From Sphingomonas sp. SORGH_AS_0950 (GTDB lineage Bacteria; Pseudomonadota; Alphaproteobacteria; Sphingomonadales; Sphingomonadaceae), in NCBI RefSeq assembly GCF_030818415.1, contig NZ_JAUTAE010000001.1, positions 2,568,001 to 2,632,000 of the forward strand: a stretch of DNA of 64,000 nt, given 5' to 3'. The position numbers and the translations under genes were made by a program. The notes beneath the pieces were generated by a model. It was not told the DNA's origin, searched no databases, and saw nothing but the letters and a program-made list of their open reading frames with translations. Shown piece by piece: positions 37,739-46,383 of this stretch (positions within the stretch are counted from its first letter, which is position 1; every line of letters starts with the position of its first letter).

Positions 37739-39403
37739 ATGAATGGGGGAAAGCTCAACTGGTGGCAGACGCGGTGGTTCGTGGCGGCGATGGCGCTGCT
37801 CGCGGCCGTGCCGCTGCTCTGGCCGACGGTGCCGCCGCTGGTCGACCTGCCGGGCCATATGGGCCGTTACCGGGTCCAGCTCGATTATGCCGCGCAGCCC
37901 TGGCTCGCCAACTGGTATCATTTCGAATGGCAGATGATCGGCAATCTGGGCATCGACCTGCTGATCGAGCCGCTGGCGCCGATCTTCGGGCTGGAGCTGG
38001 CGGTCAAGCTGATCGTCATCGCCATCCCCGTGCTGACCGTCACCGGCCTGCTCTGGATCGCGCGCGAGGTGCAGGGGCGGATCCCGGCCACCGCGCTGTT
38101 CGCGCTGCCGCTGGCCTATAGCTATCCCTTCCAGTTCGGGTTCGTGAACTTCGCGCTGGCGATGGCGCTGGCGCTGAACCTGTTCGCGCTGTGGCTGCGC
38201 ATGGGTCGGCTGGGCGCGGTGCGGTTGCGCGGCATCGTCTTCGTGCCGCTGTCCTGCCTGCTCTGGGTCGCGCACACCTTCGGCTGGGGCGTGCTGGGCG
38301 TGCTGGCCTTTTCGGCCGAGCTGATCCGCCAGCATGACATGCGCCGCGCCAGGGGCGCGCATGGGGTGAAGGGGTGGATCGAATCCGCCATCCATGCCGG
38401 GATCGGCTGTATCCCGCTCGCGCTGCCGATGGTGCTGATGGTGCTGTGGCGCTCGGGCGAGCATGTCACCGGGCAGACCACCGACTGGTTCAACTGGCGG
38501 TGGAAGATCAACTGGGTGACGATGGTCCTGCGCGATCGCTGGATGGCGTTCGACCTGGCCTCGGTCACGGTGCTGTTCCTCGTGCTGCTCAAGGGCGTGC
38601 GCGACGAGCGGGTGGAATATTCGCGCAATCTGGTGCTGACGGCGGCGTTCCTGGCGGTCGTCTATCTGCTGTTGCCGCGCATCGTGTTCGGTTCGGCCTA
38701 TGCCGATATGCGGCTGGCGCCCTATGTCCTGGCGATCGCGCTGATCGCGCTCAGGCCCCGGCGCGGGCTGTCGCTGCGCGGCGCGTCGACGCTGGCGGTG
38801 ATCGGGCTGGTGTTCTTCGTCGTGCGGATCGGCGCCACCACGGTCAGCTATGTGATGTACAGCAACGATTACGACCGGGTGCTGACCGCGCTCGATCATG
38901 TCCCGCCGCGCGCGCGGCTGCTGACCTTTGTGGGCCGTCAATATTGCGCCGATGTCTGGCCGTCGAGCCGGCTGGAGCATGTTGCGGGCCTCGCGCTGGA
39001 GCGCAAGCTGGCCTATGCCAACGACCAATGGTCGATGGCGGGCGGCCAGTTGCTGACCGTGCGCTATGCCCCCGCCAAGCGTTTCGCGCACGACCCGTCC
39101 GAGATCGTGACCGCGCGCCGCTGTCGCGGGCAATGGTGGCGGCCGATCGACACTGCGCTCAAGCTGCTGCCGCGCGATGCGTTCGACTATGTCTGGCTGG
39201 TCCATCCGCCGCGCTATGACGAGCGGCTGACCCGCGGGCTGACGCCGATCTGGCGGTCGGGACGCGACGTGCTGTACCGGATCGACGATCGCCGTCCGAT
39301 CATCGACCCGGCGGCCTATGAGCTGCTCAGCCGCCCTTCGCCCGAAGAGGAAAAGCGCGTCCCCGCCCGGCGCAAGGCGACCGCCGATCAGGACGACCGA
39401 TAG
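37739..39403 (+). CDS. Polytopic membrane protein, GT-C glycosyltransferase-like
   Basis: 554 residues with about ten membrane helices in the first 400 residues and a soluble C-terminal part. A luminal/periplasmic loop after helix 1 carries PPLVDLPGHMGRYRVQLDY, with acidic residues placed as in GT-C enzymes that use polyprenyl-linked sugars; this is a layout inference. The C-terminal YVWLVHPPRYDERLTRGL segment is not recognised. Converges with the FemAB-like gene, 3 bp between stops. Confidence 0.65.
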   Translation: MNGGKLNWWQTRWFVAAMALLAAVPLLWPTVPPLVDLPGHMGRYRVQLDYAAQPWLANWYHFEWQMIGNLGIDLLIEPLAPIFGLELAVKLIVIAIPVLTVTGLLWIAREVQGRIPATALFALPLAYSYPFQFGFVNFALAMALALNLFALWLRMGRLGAVRLRGIVFVPLSCLLWVAHTFGWGVLGVLAFSAELIRQHDMRRARGAHGVKGWIESAIHAGIGCIPLALPMVLMVLWRSGEHVTGQTTDWFNWRWKINWVTMVLRDRWMAFDLASVTVLFLVLLKGVRDERVEYSRNLVLTAAFLAVVYLLLPRIVFGSAYADMRLAPYVLAIALIALRPRRGLSLRGASTLAVIGLVFFVVRIGATTVSYVMYSNDYDRVLTALDHVPPRARLLTFVGRQYCADVWPSSRLEHVAGLALERKLAYANDQWSMAGGQLLTVRYAPAKRFAHDPSEIVTARRCRGQWWRPIDTALKLLPRDAFDYVWLVHPPRYDERLTRGLTPIWRSGRDVLYRIDDRRPIIDPAAYELLSRPSPEEEKRVPARRKATADQDDR

Positions 39404-39406
39404 GGG

Positions 39407-40537
39407 CTAACCCCGGCGGAACGGGGTCAGCTCGCCGAGATATTCGCTCTCCGCCGCCATCGCCTCGCGCTCGCGGGTTACGAACTCGGCGACGGCGCGG
39501 CGAAAGGCGGGGTGGGGGATGTAATGCGCCGAGTAGGTCGGCACCGGGGCATAGCCGCGCGCCAGCTTGTGCTCGCCCTGCGCACCCGCCTCCACGGTCG
39601 ACAGCCCGCGCGCGATGGCGGCATCGATCGCCTGATAATAGCATAGCTCGAAATGGAGGAAGGGCACGTCCTCGACCGCGCCCCAATAGCGGCCATAGAG
39701 CGTGTCCGCGCCGATCAGGTTCAGCGCCCCCGCGATCGGTTGCCCCTCGCGCATCGCGAGGATCAGCAGCACCTTGTCGCCCAGCCGCTCGCCGATCCGG
39801 TCGAAGGCGGCGCGGGTGAGATAGGGCTGGCCCCATTTGCGGCTGCCCGTGTCCTGATAGAAGGTCCAGAACGCGTCCCAATGTTCGGGGCGGATCTGGT
39901 CGCCGGTCAGATGGCGGATGGTCAGCCCTTCGACGGCGGCGGCGCGCTCCTTGCGGATCGCCTTGCGCTTGCGGCTGGCCAGCGCATCCAGGAAATCGTC
40001 GAAGGTGGCATAGCCGTCATTGCGCCAGTGGAACTGCACCCCCTCGCGGATCAGCCACCCCGCCGCCTCGAAATGCGGCACCTGCTCGGGCGCGACGAAA
40101 CTGGCATGCGCCGAGGACAGCGCGTTCTGGTCGGTCACCGCCTCGATCGCGGCGATCAGCGCGGGCGCCAGCGCCGGGTCGCGCAGCAGCAGGCGAGGGC
40201 CGGGCACGGGCGAGAAGGGCGCGGCGATCTGGAGCTTGGGATAATAGCGGCCCCCGGCGCGCTCCCACGCATCGGCCCAGCCATGGTCGAAGACATATTC
40301 GCCCTGGCTATGCGCCTTCAGATAGGCGGGCGCGATCGCGGCGGGCTGTCCGTCCGGGCCGTCGATCACTATGGGGGCAGGGGTCCATCCCGATCGGCCG
40401 CCGACACTGTGCGAGGTTTCGAGCGCGCTCAGGAAGGCGTGGCTGACAAAGGGATTGGCGGTGCCCGCACAGGCGTCCCACTGGTCGGGGGACAGGGCGG
40501 CGACGCCGGACAGGATACGCGCGACGGCGGTGGTCAT
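39407..40537 (-). CDS. DUF482/FemAB-like GNAT-fold acyltransferase
   Basis: 376 residues matching the DUF482 (peptidogalycan biosynthesis-like) pattern: NPFVSHAFLSALE near the N-terminus, YVFDHGWADAWERAGG, FHWRNDGYATFDDFLDALASRKRKAIRKER, GRYWGAVEDVPFLHFELCYYQAIDAAI and HKLARGYAPVPTYSAHYI. These are double GNAT-fold proteins related to FemABX aminoacyl transferases. Substrate unknown. Stands alone. Confidence 0.85.
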   Translation of the reverse strand: MTTAVARILSGVAALSPDQWDACAGTANPFVSHAFLSALETSHSVGGRSGWTPAPIVIDGPDGQPAAIAPAYLKAHSQGEYVFDHGWADAWERAGGRYYPKLQIAAPFSPVPGPRLLLRDPALAPALIAAIEAVTDQNALSSAHASFVAPEQVPHFEAAGWLIREGVQFHWRNDGYATFDDFLDALASRKRKAIRKERAAAVEGLTIRHLTGDQIRPEHWDAFWTFYQDTGSRKWGQPYLTRAAFDRIGERLGDKVLLILAMREGQPIAGALNLIGADTLYGRYWGAVEDVPFLHFELCYYQAIDAAIARGLSTVEAGAQGEHKLARGYAPVPTYSAHYIPHPAFRRAVAEFVTREREAMAAESEYLGELTPFRRG

Positions 40538-40599
40538 CGCGGTGGGATATGCGGTTTGGGGCGGGGCGGGACAAGGGCTGGCGGTTCGCTTGTGGCTTT

Positions 40600-40715
40600 C
40601 CCTCCCCCATCCCCTCCCGCTTGCGGGAGGGGCGTGCGATGGGGCGAGTTATAGGATTCCTCGCTAACTTCTGGCCGCTCCCCTCCCGCAGGCGGGAGGG
40701 GGTGGGGGAGGGCAG
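40600..40715. repeat. Two plain family A units
   Basis: CCCTCCCGCTTGCGGGAGGG (40614-40633) and CCTCCCGCAGGCGGGAGG (within 40669-40715). The second shares its flank CTTCTGGCCGCTC closely with the copy at 13901. No other feature between the DUF482 and RidA genes. Confidence 0.75.
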
Positions 40716-40743
40716 GGGCCACAGGCGACCCCGCCCGAAAGGA

Positions 40744-41208
40744 TCAGGCCAGCGCCACGATCGCGTCCACCTCGACCGCCGCGCCCAGGGGCAGTACCGG
40801 CACGCCGACGGCCGAGCGTGCATGGCGGCCCGCCTCGCCGAACAGCGTCACCATCAGCTCCGACGCGCCATTGGCGACCTTGGGCTGGTCGGTGAAGTCG
40901 CCCGCCGAATTGACGAACACGCCCAGCTTCACGATCCGCTTCACGCGGCCGAGGTCGCCGCCCAGATATTTCTTGATTTGCGCCACCAGCATCAGGCCGC
41001 ACGCCTGCGCCGCCTTCTGCCCGTCCTCCAGCGAGACGCCCTCGCCCAGCCGCCCGGTGACGAGCTGGCCGTCGATGAAGGGCAGCTGGCCCGAGATATG
41101 GAGGAGCCCGCCCGCCTCGACGACGGGGACATAGGCGGCGACGGGGGCGGCGGCCTCCGGCAGGGTGAGGCCGAGCTGCTCGAGCGCGCGATCGATATGG
41201 GTGGTCAT
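40744..41208 (-). CDS. RidA-family protein
   Basis: About 154 residues from the ATG at 41208; an ATG at 41220 is possible. RidA-fold segments LHISGQLPFIDGQL, DLGRVKRIVKLGVFVNSAGDF and HARSAVGVPVLPLGAAVEVDAIVAL, the last with the Arg used by imine deaminases. Its length and N-terminal extension fit the longer RidA subgroup, for which 2-aminoacrylate deaminase activity is not always shown. Transcribed toward the family A repeats. Confidence 0.88.
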   Translation of the reverse strand: MTTHIDRALEQLGLTLPEAAAPVAAYVPVVEAGGLLHISGQLPFIDGQLVTGRLGEGVSLEDGQKAAQACGLMLVAQIKKYLGGDLGRVKRIVKLGVFVNSAGDFTDQPKVANGASELMVTLFGEAGRHARSAVGVPVLPLGAAVEVDAIVALA

Positions 41209-41253
41209 GGCGCGAGACATGGCGCGGCGCGGCCCCGCCGGTCAAGTATCCCG

Positions 41254-41880
41254 TCAGCCCGGCGCGGCGTGCCCCTCGGCGAATCGCGCGGCGATCCAGG
41301 TCTCGGCGCGGCGCCAGTCGTCGATCCGGGCATGCGCGGCGGGCGCGGGCGGCACGTGCGGCGCCATCTCCGGCTCCGACACCATGTGCAGCCGGTGGAC
41401 CTGCGGCGCATGCTCCGCGACCGAGGCATGGTGTTGCGCCAGATCATCAACGAAGACGGTGACGGGATGGCCATGCTCGGCGACGAGCCTCGCCACCGGC
41501 ACGCCCTTGGGGCCGGAATTGCACTGGACGCGGTGGGTGATGCCGAATCGCGCCAGCTGCTCGATCCGGGGCTGGCGGCATTCCTCGACCAGATTGGTCA
41601 GGATGACGATGTCGGCCTGTTTCGCCAGCGCGGCCAGCGCCTCGGCGGCGTGGGGCACCAGGGTCTGGCGCTCCATCTGGCCGGGGAAGAAGCCGTGCAG
41701 CAGCTCCCAGGCTTCGTCATGGGTAGGGGCGGGGCCGCCGCCGCGCCGGGACAGCGATCCGAAAAAGTCGTGGCGGTCCAGCGCGAACTCCATGTCGTGC
41801 GCCTCGTCCAGCCAGTCGCGAAAGTGCCGCACCATATGGACCAGCACCTCGTCGCAGTCGCAGATCAGCAGCGGCTTCAT
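41254..41880 (-). CDS. HAD-superfamily hydrolase
   Basis: 208 residues. Motif I is LLICDCDEVL (DxD-type nucleophile; Cys between the Asp residues), motif II ILTNLVEE, and a Lys in CNSGPKGVPVARL with motif IV VFVDDLAQH. Probably a phosphatase; the substrate is unknown. Its ATG overlaps the stop of the DUF3572 gene by four bases, so the two are translationally coupled. Confidence 0.85.
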   Translation of the reverse strand: MKPLLICDCDEVLVHMVRHFRDWLDEAHDMEFALDRHDFFGSLSRRGGGPAPTHDEAWELLHGFFPGQMERQTLVPHAAEALAALAKQADIVILTNLVEECRQPRIEQLARFGITHRVQCNSGPKGVPVARLVAEHGHPVTVFVDDLAQHHASVAEHAPQVHRLHMVSEPEMAPHVPPAPAAHARIDDWRRAETWIAARFAEGHAAPG

Positions 41881-42164
41881 GCGGCCTCCAGCGTCCGCCG
41901 CGCGGCGACCAGCGCCTCGGGACGCACGCCCAGCGAATCGGCGCATTCGATCAGGTCGGCCTCATGCCCCTCCAGAAAGGACAGGATGGCGGCCAGCACG
42001 CCGGGCTCGCCCGCCCCGCCGCGCAGTTCCTCGACCGACAGGCCGGTCAGCGCCAGCAGCCGTTCGGCGCGGCTCTGGCTTTGCAGCGTCCAGACGAGCG
42101 CCTGCAACGCCAGCGCCCCGGCCGTCTCGATGCGTGCGGGTTCGATTGTATCCGGTCCGGGCAT
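41877..42164 (-). CDS. DUF3572-family protein
   Basis: 95 residues with the DUF3572 pattern ALALQALVWTLQSQSRAERLLALTGLS and LGVRPEALVAARRTLEAA. A small helical protein conserved in alphaproteobacteria, function unknown. First gene of a two-gene operon with the HAD protein and divergent from the DivK-like gene across about 36 bp, an arrangement that may reflect shared regulation. Confidence 0.85.
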   Translation of the reverse strand: MPGPDTIEPARIETAGALALQALVWTLQSQSRAERLLALTGLSVEELRGGAGEPGVLAAILSFLEGHEADLIECADSLGVRPEALVAARRTLEAA

Positions 42165-42200
42165 TGCCTATCGTCACTCATGGTCAATGGTGGAACGGGC

Positions 42201-42563
42201 GTGACAAGAAAGGTGCTCGTTGTCGAGGACAACGAACTCAACCTCAAACTCTTCTGCGACCTCCTGCGCGCGCACGGCTTCATCGCGGAGCCGGTCCGCG
42301 ACGGGCGCGAGGCGGTCGCACGCGCGCGCGAGGTCGAACCCGACCTGATCATCATGGACATCCAGATGCCGCACGTGACCGGCTATGAGCTGATCCTGGA
42401 GCTGAAGGCGGACGAGGAACTGCGCCGCATCCCGGTGATGGCGGTCACCGCCTATGCGGGCCGCGAGGACGAGGACCGGATCCGCGCGGCGGGGGCGGAT
42501 TCCTATGTCTCCAAGCCGATCAGCCTGATGCGATTCATGGAGGCGGTGAACGCGTTGCTGTGA
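42201..42563 (+). CDS. divK: DivK-type single-domain response regulator
   Basis: About 120 residues from the GTG at 42201, which gives the canonical TRKVLVVEDNELNLKLF start; an ATG at 42180 would add seven residues. A receiver domain only, with the acidic pocket EDN, phosphoacceptor Asp in IIMDIQMP, Thr in VTAYAG and Lys in VSKPIS. Very like Caulobacter DivK, which controls cell-cycle kinases. Orthology is likely but a PleD-neighbour context is absent. Confidence 0.85.
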   Translation: MTRKVLVVEDNELNLKLFCDLLRAHGFIAEPVRDGREAVARAREVEPDLIIMDIQMPHVTGYELILELKADEELRRIPVMAVTAYAGREDEDRIRAAGADSYVSKPISLMRFMEAVNALL

Positions 42564-42603
42564 GGGGGCTGGACCCCACCTCCGTTCGCCCCGCTCCCCG
42601 CCC

Positions 42604-42695
42604 TCCGTTCGCACGGAGCGAAGTCGAAGTGCACGCCCCGAACCTCTGCCACGGGCGTCATCCCGTGGCCTTCGACTTCGCTCAGGCTGAACGGA
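42604..42695. repeat. Family D inverted pair
   Basis: CCGTTCGCACGGAGCGAAGT plus CGAAGTGCAC and, inverted, TGGCCTTCGACTTCGCTCAG plus GCTGAACGG. Closely matches 34116-34203. Confidence 0.75.
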
Positions 42696-42770
42696 GAAAG
42701 GGGCGAGCGAGATGTCTATTTTTGGTGGTCATCGGACGCTGACGCGCTTCGGAACGTTCGCGTAGCGCGT

Positions 42771-42944
42771 CTACCGACCACGCCTTGCCCGGATGATGTG
42801 AAAGCCCAACAGCCCGATCGCAACAACAATCCCGAGGATTGCTGAAAATACAAATGCTATAGAAGCTTGGCGAGCGTTCGAGGCGAACATTAAGCCCCAA
42901 AACACCACGGCCACTATAAGCCAGAAGAGAGTGCTCCGCTTCAT
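42771..42944 (-). CDS. Small two-helix membrane protein
   Basis: 57 residues, MKRSTLFWLIVAVVFWGLMF...HIIRARRGR. Two hydrophobic helices (about 6-21 and 30-50) joined by a short polar loop, with Lys/Arg at both ends. The charge pattern and absence of a cleavage site suggest an integral hairpin protein. No homolog recognised. It lies alone between the DivK-like gene and rlmE. AT-richer than its neighbours. Confidence 0.55.
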   Translation of the reverse strand: MKRSTLFWLIVAVVFWGLMFASNARQASIAFVFSAILGIVVAIGLLGFHIIRARRGR

Positions 42945-43034
42945 TACGTGAGCAATCTACCCCCAAGCCCCGCCCCTGCCAATGGATACAACCATGTCCG
43001 TTAGTGGGCGCGAGCGCCCCCCGACGCTCCGGGC

Positions 43035-43730
43035 TCAATCCTCCGAATCGTCCCCGACCGGCGCGGCCTTGCGCCCCTTGAACCCCTGCGCCACGACGAA
43101 CCATTCCACCGATCCCTTGCGGCTCGACGGCGGCTTGGCGTGCTTCACGGTGGCGAAGTGGCGCTTCATCTCGGCAACCAGCTGCGAATCGGCGCCGCCC
43201 GCAAAGACCTTCGACACGAACACCCCGCCGGGCGACAACACGTCGCAGGCAAAGGCGAACGCCGTCTCGACCAGCGCCATGGTGCGCAGCGCGTCGGTCT
43301 GCGGATGGCCGACCGTATTGGCCGCCATGTCCGACATGACGAGGTCGGGCGCGCCGCCCAGCGCCTCCATCAGCCTGTCGGGTGCCGCATCGTCCATGAA
43401 GTCCATCTCGAAGATGGTGACGCCGTCGATCGGGTCGACGGGCAACAGGTCGATGCCGACCACGCTGGCGTTCGGCACCTTGCGCCGCACCACCTGGCTC
43501 CAGCCGCCCGGCGCGATGCCGAGGTCGATGATCCGCTTCTTGCCGCGCAGGAAGCCAAATCGCTCGTCCAGCTCGATCAGCTTATAGGCCGCGCGGCTGC
43601 GATACCCCTCCGCCTTGGCGCGGCGGACATAGGGATCGTTCAACTGGCGCTCCAGCCAGCGGGTCGATTGCGCGGTGCGGTTCCGGGCGGTGCGCACGCG
43701 CTGGTGCAGCCCCGAATTTCCTCTGCTCAC
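43035..43730 (-). CDS. rlmE: 23S rRNA 2'-O-ribose methyltransferase
   Basis: 231 residues from a GTG whose bases overlap the ppx stop (GTGA). FtsJ/RlmE pattern: YRSRAAYKLIELDERFGFLRGKK, motif I IIDLGIAPGGWSQVV, VVGIDLLPVDPIDGV, DLVMSDMAANTVGHPQTD and GGVFVSKVFAGG, giving the K-D-K-E catalytic set. It methylates U2552 of 23S rRNA (E. coli numbering). Translationally coupled to the upstream ppx-like gene. Confidence 0.94.
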   Translation of the reverse strand: MSRGNSGLHQRVRTARNRTAQSTRWLERQLNDPYVRRAKAEGYRSRAAYKLIELDERFGFLRGKKRIIDLGIAPGGWSQVVRRKVPNASVVGIDLLPVDPIDGVTIFEMDFMDDAAPDRLMEALGGAPDLVMSDMAANTVGHPQTDALRTMALVETAFAFACDVLSPGGVFVSKVFAGGADSQLVAEMKRHFATVKHAKPPSSRKGSVEWFVVAQGFKGRKAAPVGDDSED

Positions 43731-44770
43731 GGTCTGGTGATTCCCATCAAACGCCGCAAAATCCCCTCGCGGATTCCACGGTCGGCGATCCCTAGCCGCT
43801 CGGCGGGCCAGAGGTCCAATATCGTCTCGAGGATGGCGCAGCCCGCGACCACCAGGTCGGCGCGCTCGGGGCCGATGCACGCCACCTTGCCGCGCGCGGC
43901 CAGGCTCTTGCGCGACAGGCTGGTGCTGATTTCCCGCATCGCCGCCGTCGGCACGATCAGCCCGTCGACCGCGGCGCGGTCATATTGGCTGAGCCCCAGA
44001 TGGACGCTGCCCAGCGTCGTCACCGTGCCGCTGGTGCCCAGCAGCCGGGGGCGCTTCAGGTCGCGCGGCAGGCGTGCGGCGAAACCGGCAAAGCTGTCCG
44101 CGACGATCTGGCGCATCCGCGCATAGGCCGCCAGCCGCCCCGCCTCGCCCTCGCCGCCGCCCGCACTTTCGGTGAGCGAGACGACGCCCCAGGGGGCCGA
44201 ATGCCAGTCGAGGATGCGGGGGCTGGGGCCGCGCGTGTCGACCAGCACCAGTTCGGTCGAACCGCCGCCGATGTCGAAGACCAGAGCGGGGTCCTCGCCC
44301 GGCTCGATCAGCGCGTGACAGCCGAGCACGGCGAGCCGTGCCTCTTCCTCGGCCGAAATGATGTCCAGATGGATGCCCGTCTCCGCCAGCGCGCGCGCGA
44401 TGAAGGCGGGGCCGTTGGCCGCCCGCCGGCAGGCCTCGGTCGCGACCGCGCGCGAAAGGGTGACGTTGCGGCGCCGCAGCTTGTCGGCGCAGACGCGCAG
44501 CGCCGCGATGGTGCGGTCGATCGCGGCGTCGGACAGGCGGCCGGTGGTGGCCAGCCCCTCGCCCAGCCGGACGATGCGCGAAAAGGCGTCGACCACGGCA
44601 AAGCCGCCGCCCTGTGGCCGCGCGATCAGCAGCCGACAATTGTTGGTGCCAAGGTCGAGCGCGGCATAAGCCTGCGCATCGGACCACCGGCCACGCTGGG
44701 GCCGGGGCGGTGCCGGACGGGCAGGGGGCTTGGCCTGCCGGTACGGCCGTCGGGTGGGTTGATCCCCCAT
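43727..44770 (-). CDS. Ppx/GppA-family exopolyphosphatase/pppGpp phosphatase
   Basis: 347 residues. After a basic tail (1-32), the ASKHA-fold segments are AALDLGTNNCRLLIARP (phosphate 1), SRIVRLGEGLATTGRLS, EEEARLAVLG, LVFDIGGGSTELVLVD (phosphate 2) and TVTTLG. Enzymes of this family hydrolyse polyphosphate and/or pppGpp; which one cannot be decided here, and the short form lacks the C-terminal HD domain. In an operon with rlmE. Confidence 0.9.
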   Translation of the reverse strand: MGDQPTRRPYRQAKPPARPAPPRPQRGRWSDAQAYAALDLGTNNCRLLIARPQGGGFAVVDAFSRIVRLGEGLATTGRLSDAAIDRTIAALRVCADKLRRRNVTLSRAVATEACRRAANGPAFIARALAETGIHLDIISAEEEARLAVLGCHALIEPGEDPALVFDIGGGSTELVLVDTRGPSPRILDWHSAPWGVVSLTESAGGGEGEAGRLAAYARMRQIVADSFAGFAARLPRDLKRPRLLGTSGTVTTLGSVHLGLSQYDRAAVDGLIVPTAAMREISTSLSRKSLAARGKVACIGPERADLVVAGCAILETILDLWPAERLGIADRGIREGILRRLMGITRP

Positions 44771-44886
44771 CGCCGTATCTCGCTTTATTCTGTTCTATCC
44801 GTCACGGACATGAGCGTCCGCCGGTGCTTGGTCCCCAAGGTAGCGGGTCGGTGCCCGTGCGACAAGACGCACCGCATCAAAGCCTG

Positions 44887-44915
44887 TTGACAAGCCCCGC
44901 TAGCCCGCCTAGAGG
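44887..44915 (+). promoter_or_regulatory. Promoter of tRNA-Gln
   Basis: Perfect -35 TTGACA (44887-44892), 17-bp spacer and a weak -10 TAGAGG (44910-44915). Transcription would start just before the tRNA at 44931. Confidence 0.6.
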
Positions 44916-44930
44916 CACGCCCCTGTTCGG

Positions 44931-45004
44931 TGCCCCGTCGTCTAAAGGTAAGACCACGGACTCTGACTCCGTTAATTGAGGTTCGAATCCTCACGGGGCA
45001 TCCA
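44931..45004 (+). tRNA. tRNA-Gln (anticodon CTG)
   Basis: Cloverleaf folds by eye: acceptor TGCCCCG / CGGGGCA, D-arm GTC-loop-GAC, anticodon stem ACGGA / TCCGT with loop CTCTGAC (anticodon CTG, reads CAG), T-arm TGAGG-TTCGAAT-CCTCA, discriminator T and an encoded CCA (45002-45004). The last chromosomal gene before the accessory region. Confidence 0.93.
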
Positions 45005-45138
45005 GACATTTGCCGGGATCAGGCGATCTGATCCACAGGCCGGGCAAACACCCGCCCCATTTCCCTGCTATAAAATGTTACGCTGATGATCGGCGCCGCC
45101 TGCCATCGCTTCGCACGGCTGTGGATGATGACTTAGGT

Positions 45139-45330
45139 CGGATCGACATTCGGAATTGCTTCTTCTTCCCCTCTCCCCTGGACAGGGGAGAGGGTTAGCG
45201 AAGCTTGCCAGCCTGCTGGCTAGCGCAGCTTGGGTGAGGGGTTGAGCGAGCCCAAAGGCTCGCGCGCTGCGCGCATGCACCCCTCACCCAGCTCCGACTA
45301 AGCCTTTGCTACGCAAAGACCAAGTCTGCG
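45139..45330 (+). repeat. Family C repeat, copy 2 (about 192 bp)
   Basis: Direct-repeat partner of 5054-5252 with a few substitutions and short deletions in the palindromic arms. It lies between tRNA-Gln and the IS element. Confidence 0.85.
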
Positions 45331-45525
45331 CAACCCTCTCCCCTCTGCGAGGGGCGAGGGAAGGACAAGGCATCGCTGAATGTCGATCGGTCCTAGGCGA
45401 GCATGTCGGCCGTCTCGGCCTGTTTCGTAGCGAATCGTTCTACCCCACCATCGACACGGGTCGCGCGCGAATCCTGGACGTCGCCGTGCGCTTCCCGTCG
45501 TCGATCATTTGCCGGGGTGGTGATC
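45331..45525. other. Non-coding flank of the IS element
   Basis: Starts with CTCTCCCCTCTGCGAGGGGCGAGGG-type palindromic sequence, then about 150 bp without a convincing gene. On the minus strand a frame stays open to a stop near 45392 and could be the tail of the ORF cut by the IS (see 46829-47129), but no protein family is recognised. Confidence 0.4.
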
Positions 45526-45549
45526 TGGCCCCCGTTTCACCGGACGGAT

Positions 45550-46383
45550 TCAGGCGGTTGCAGAAACCAGTGCGCGATGTTCGCGCGGTGAACGCATTTT
45601 GAGCCCTGAATGGGGGTGGTTGTCGTTGTAGTCCTCGATCCATCCGGCAAGCGATGTCAACGCGGTGGGAGCATCAGGCAGCGGCGAGACGCGGACGTAA
45701 TCGCGCTTGAGGGTATGAACGAAGGCCTCCGAGATGCCGTTGGACTGCGGGCTGCGAACGGGCGTGAAGCAGGGTTTGAGGCCCAGCTGCCGGGCAAAGG
45801 TGCGTGTTTCGCGGGCAGTATAGGCCGAGCCGTTATCGGACAGCATCTCGACCGGCACGGGCGCGCGCATACCGCCGAAGCGGGTTTCCACGGCTTCCAG
45901 CATGATGTCGCGCACGTCCGAGCCGCTGATGCCCGCATTGGCGATCGCGCGCCAGGCGATGATCTCGCGGTCATGGGCGTCGATGATGAAGGCGCCGCGC
46001 ACGACCTCGCCGTTCCAGCAGGTGAACTCGAAGCCGTCCGAGCACCAGCGCAGGTTCGAGCGGATCGCCACCACGACGCCGTCATGGCCATAGTCGGCCC
46101 GCTCGGTGTAGCGCCGCGCCAGCAGCAGGCGGTCCGCTGCCATGATGCGGTAGACGCGCTTGTGATTGACCGGCGCCAGTCCTTCGGCGCGAAGCTGTCG
46201 ATTGAGGACCGCCGCGATGCGGCGGTAGCCGTAGGTGGGCCGCTGCGCGGCGATCTGGCGGATGCGGGGCAGCAGGTCCGCGTCGTCGGCCTTGGCGTAC
46301 GGCCCGCGCGTCCGGGTGCGGCCGGTCAGGCGGTCGTACACCGTCGAGCGCCCGACCCCGAGCGTCTTGGCGACCAGGCTCAC
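45550..46383 (-). CDS. IS3-family transposase OrfB (DDE integrase)
   Basis: 277 residues as an independent frame. An HTH_21-type N-terminus (ADLLPRIRQIAAQRPTYGYRRIAAVL) is followed by an RNase H-like integrase core with DDE residues in WCSDGFEF, MLSDNGSAY and NGISEAFVHTLKRDY (D-D-35-E). A complete transposase is expected from -1 frameshifting out of orfA, giving OrfAB; the open frame extends upstream without a stop to the slippery site. Appears intact. Confidence 0.92.
   Translation of the reverse strand: MSLVAKTLGVGRSTVYDRLTGRTRTRGPYAKADDADLLPRIRQIAAQRPTYGYRRIAAVLNRQLRAEGLAPVNHKRVYRIMAADRLLLARRYTERADYGHDGVVVAIRSNLRWCSDGFEFTCWNGEVVRGAFIIDAHDREIIAWRAIANAGISGSDVRDIMLEAVETRFGGMRAPVPVEMLSDNGSAYTARETRTFARQLGLKPCFTPVRSPQSNGISEAFVHTLKRDYVRVSPLPDAPTALTSLAGWIEDYNDNHPHSGLKMRSPREHRALVSATA

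Noticed and set aside
42682-43104. 140-codon minus-strand frame after the DivK-like gene
   Set aside because: Overlaps the rlmE 3' end and a family D repeat; the 57-residue membrane ORF in another frame is more protein-like.
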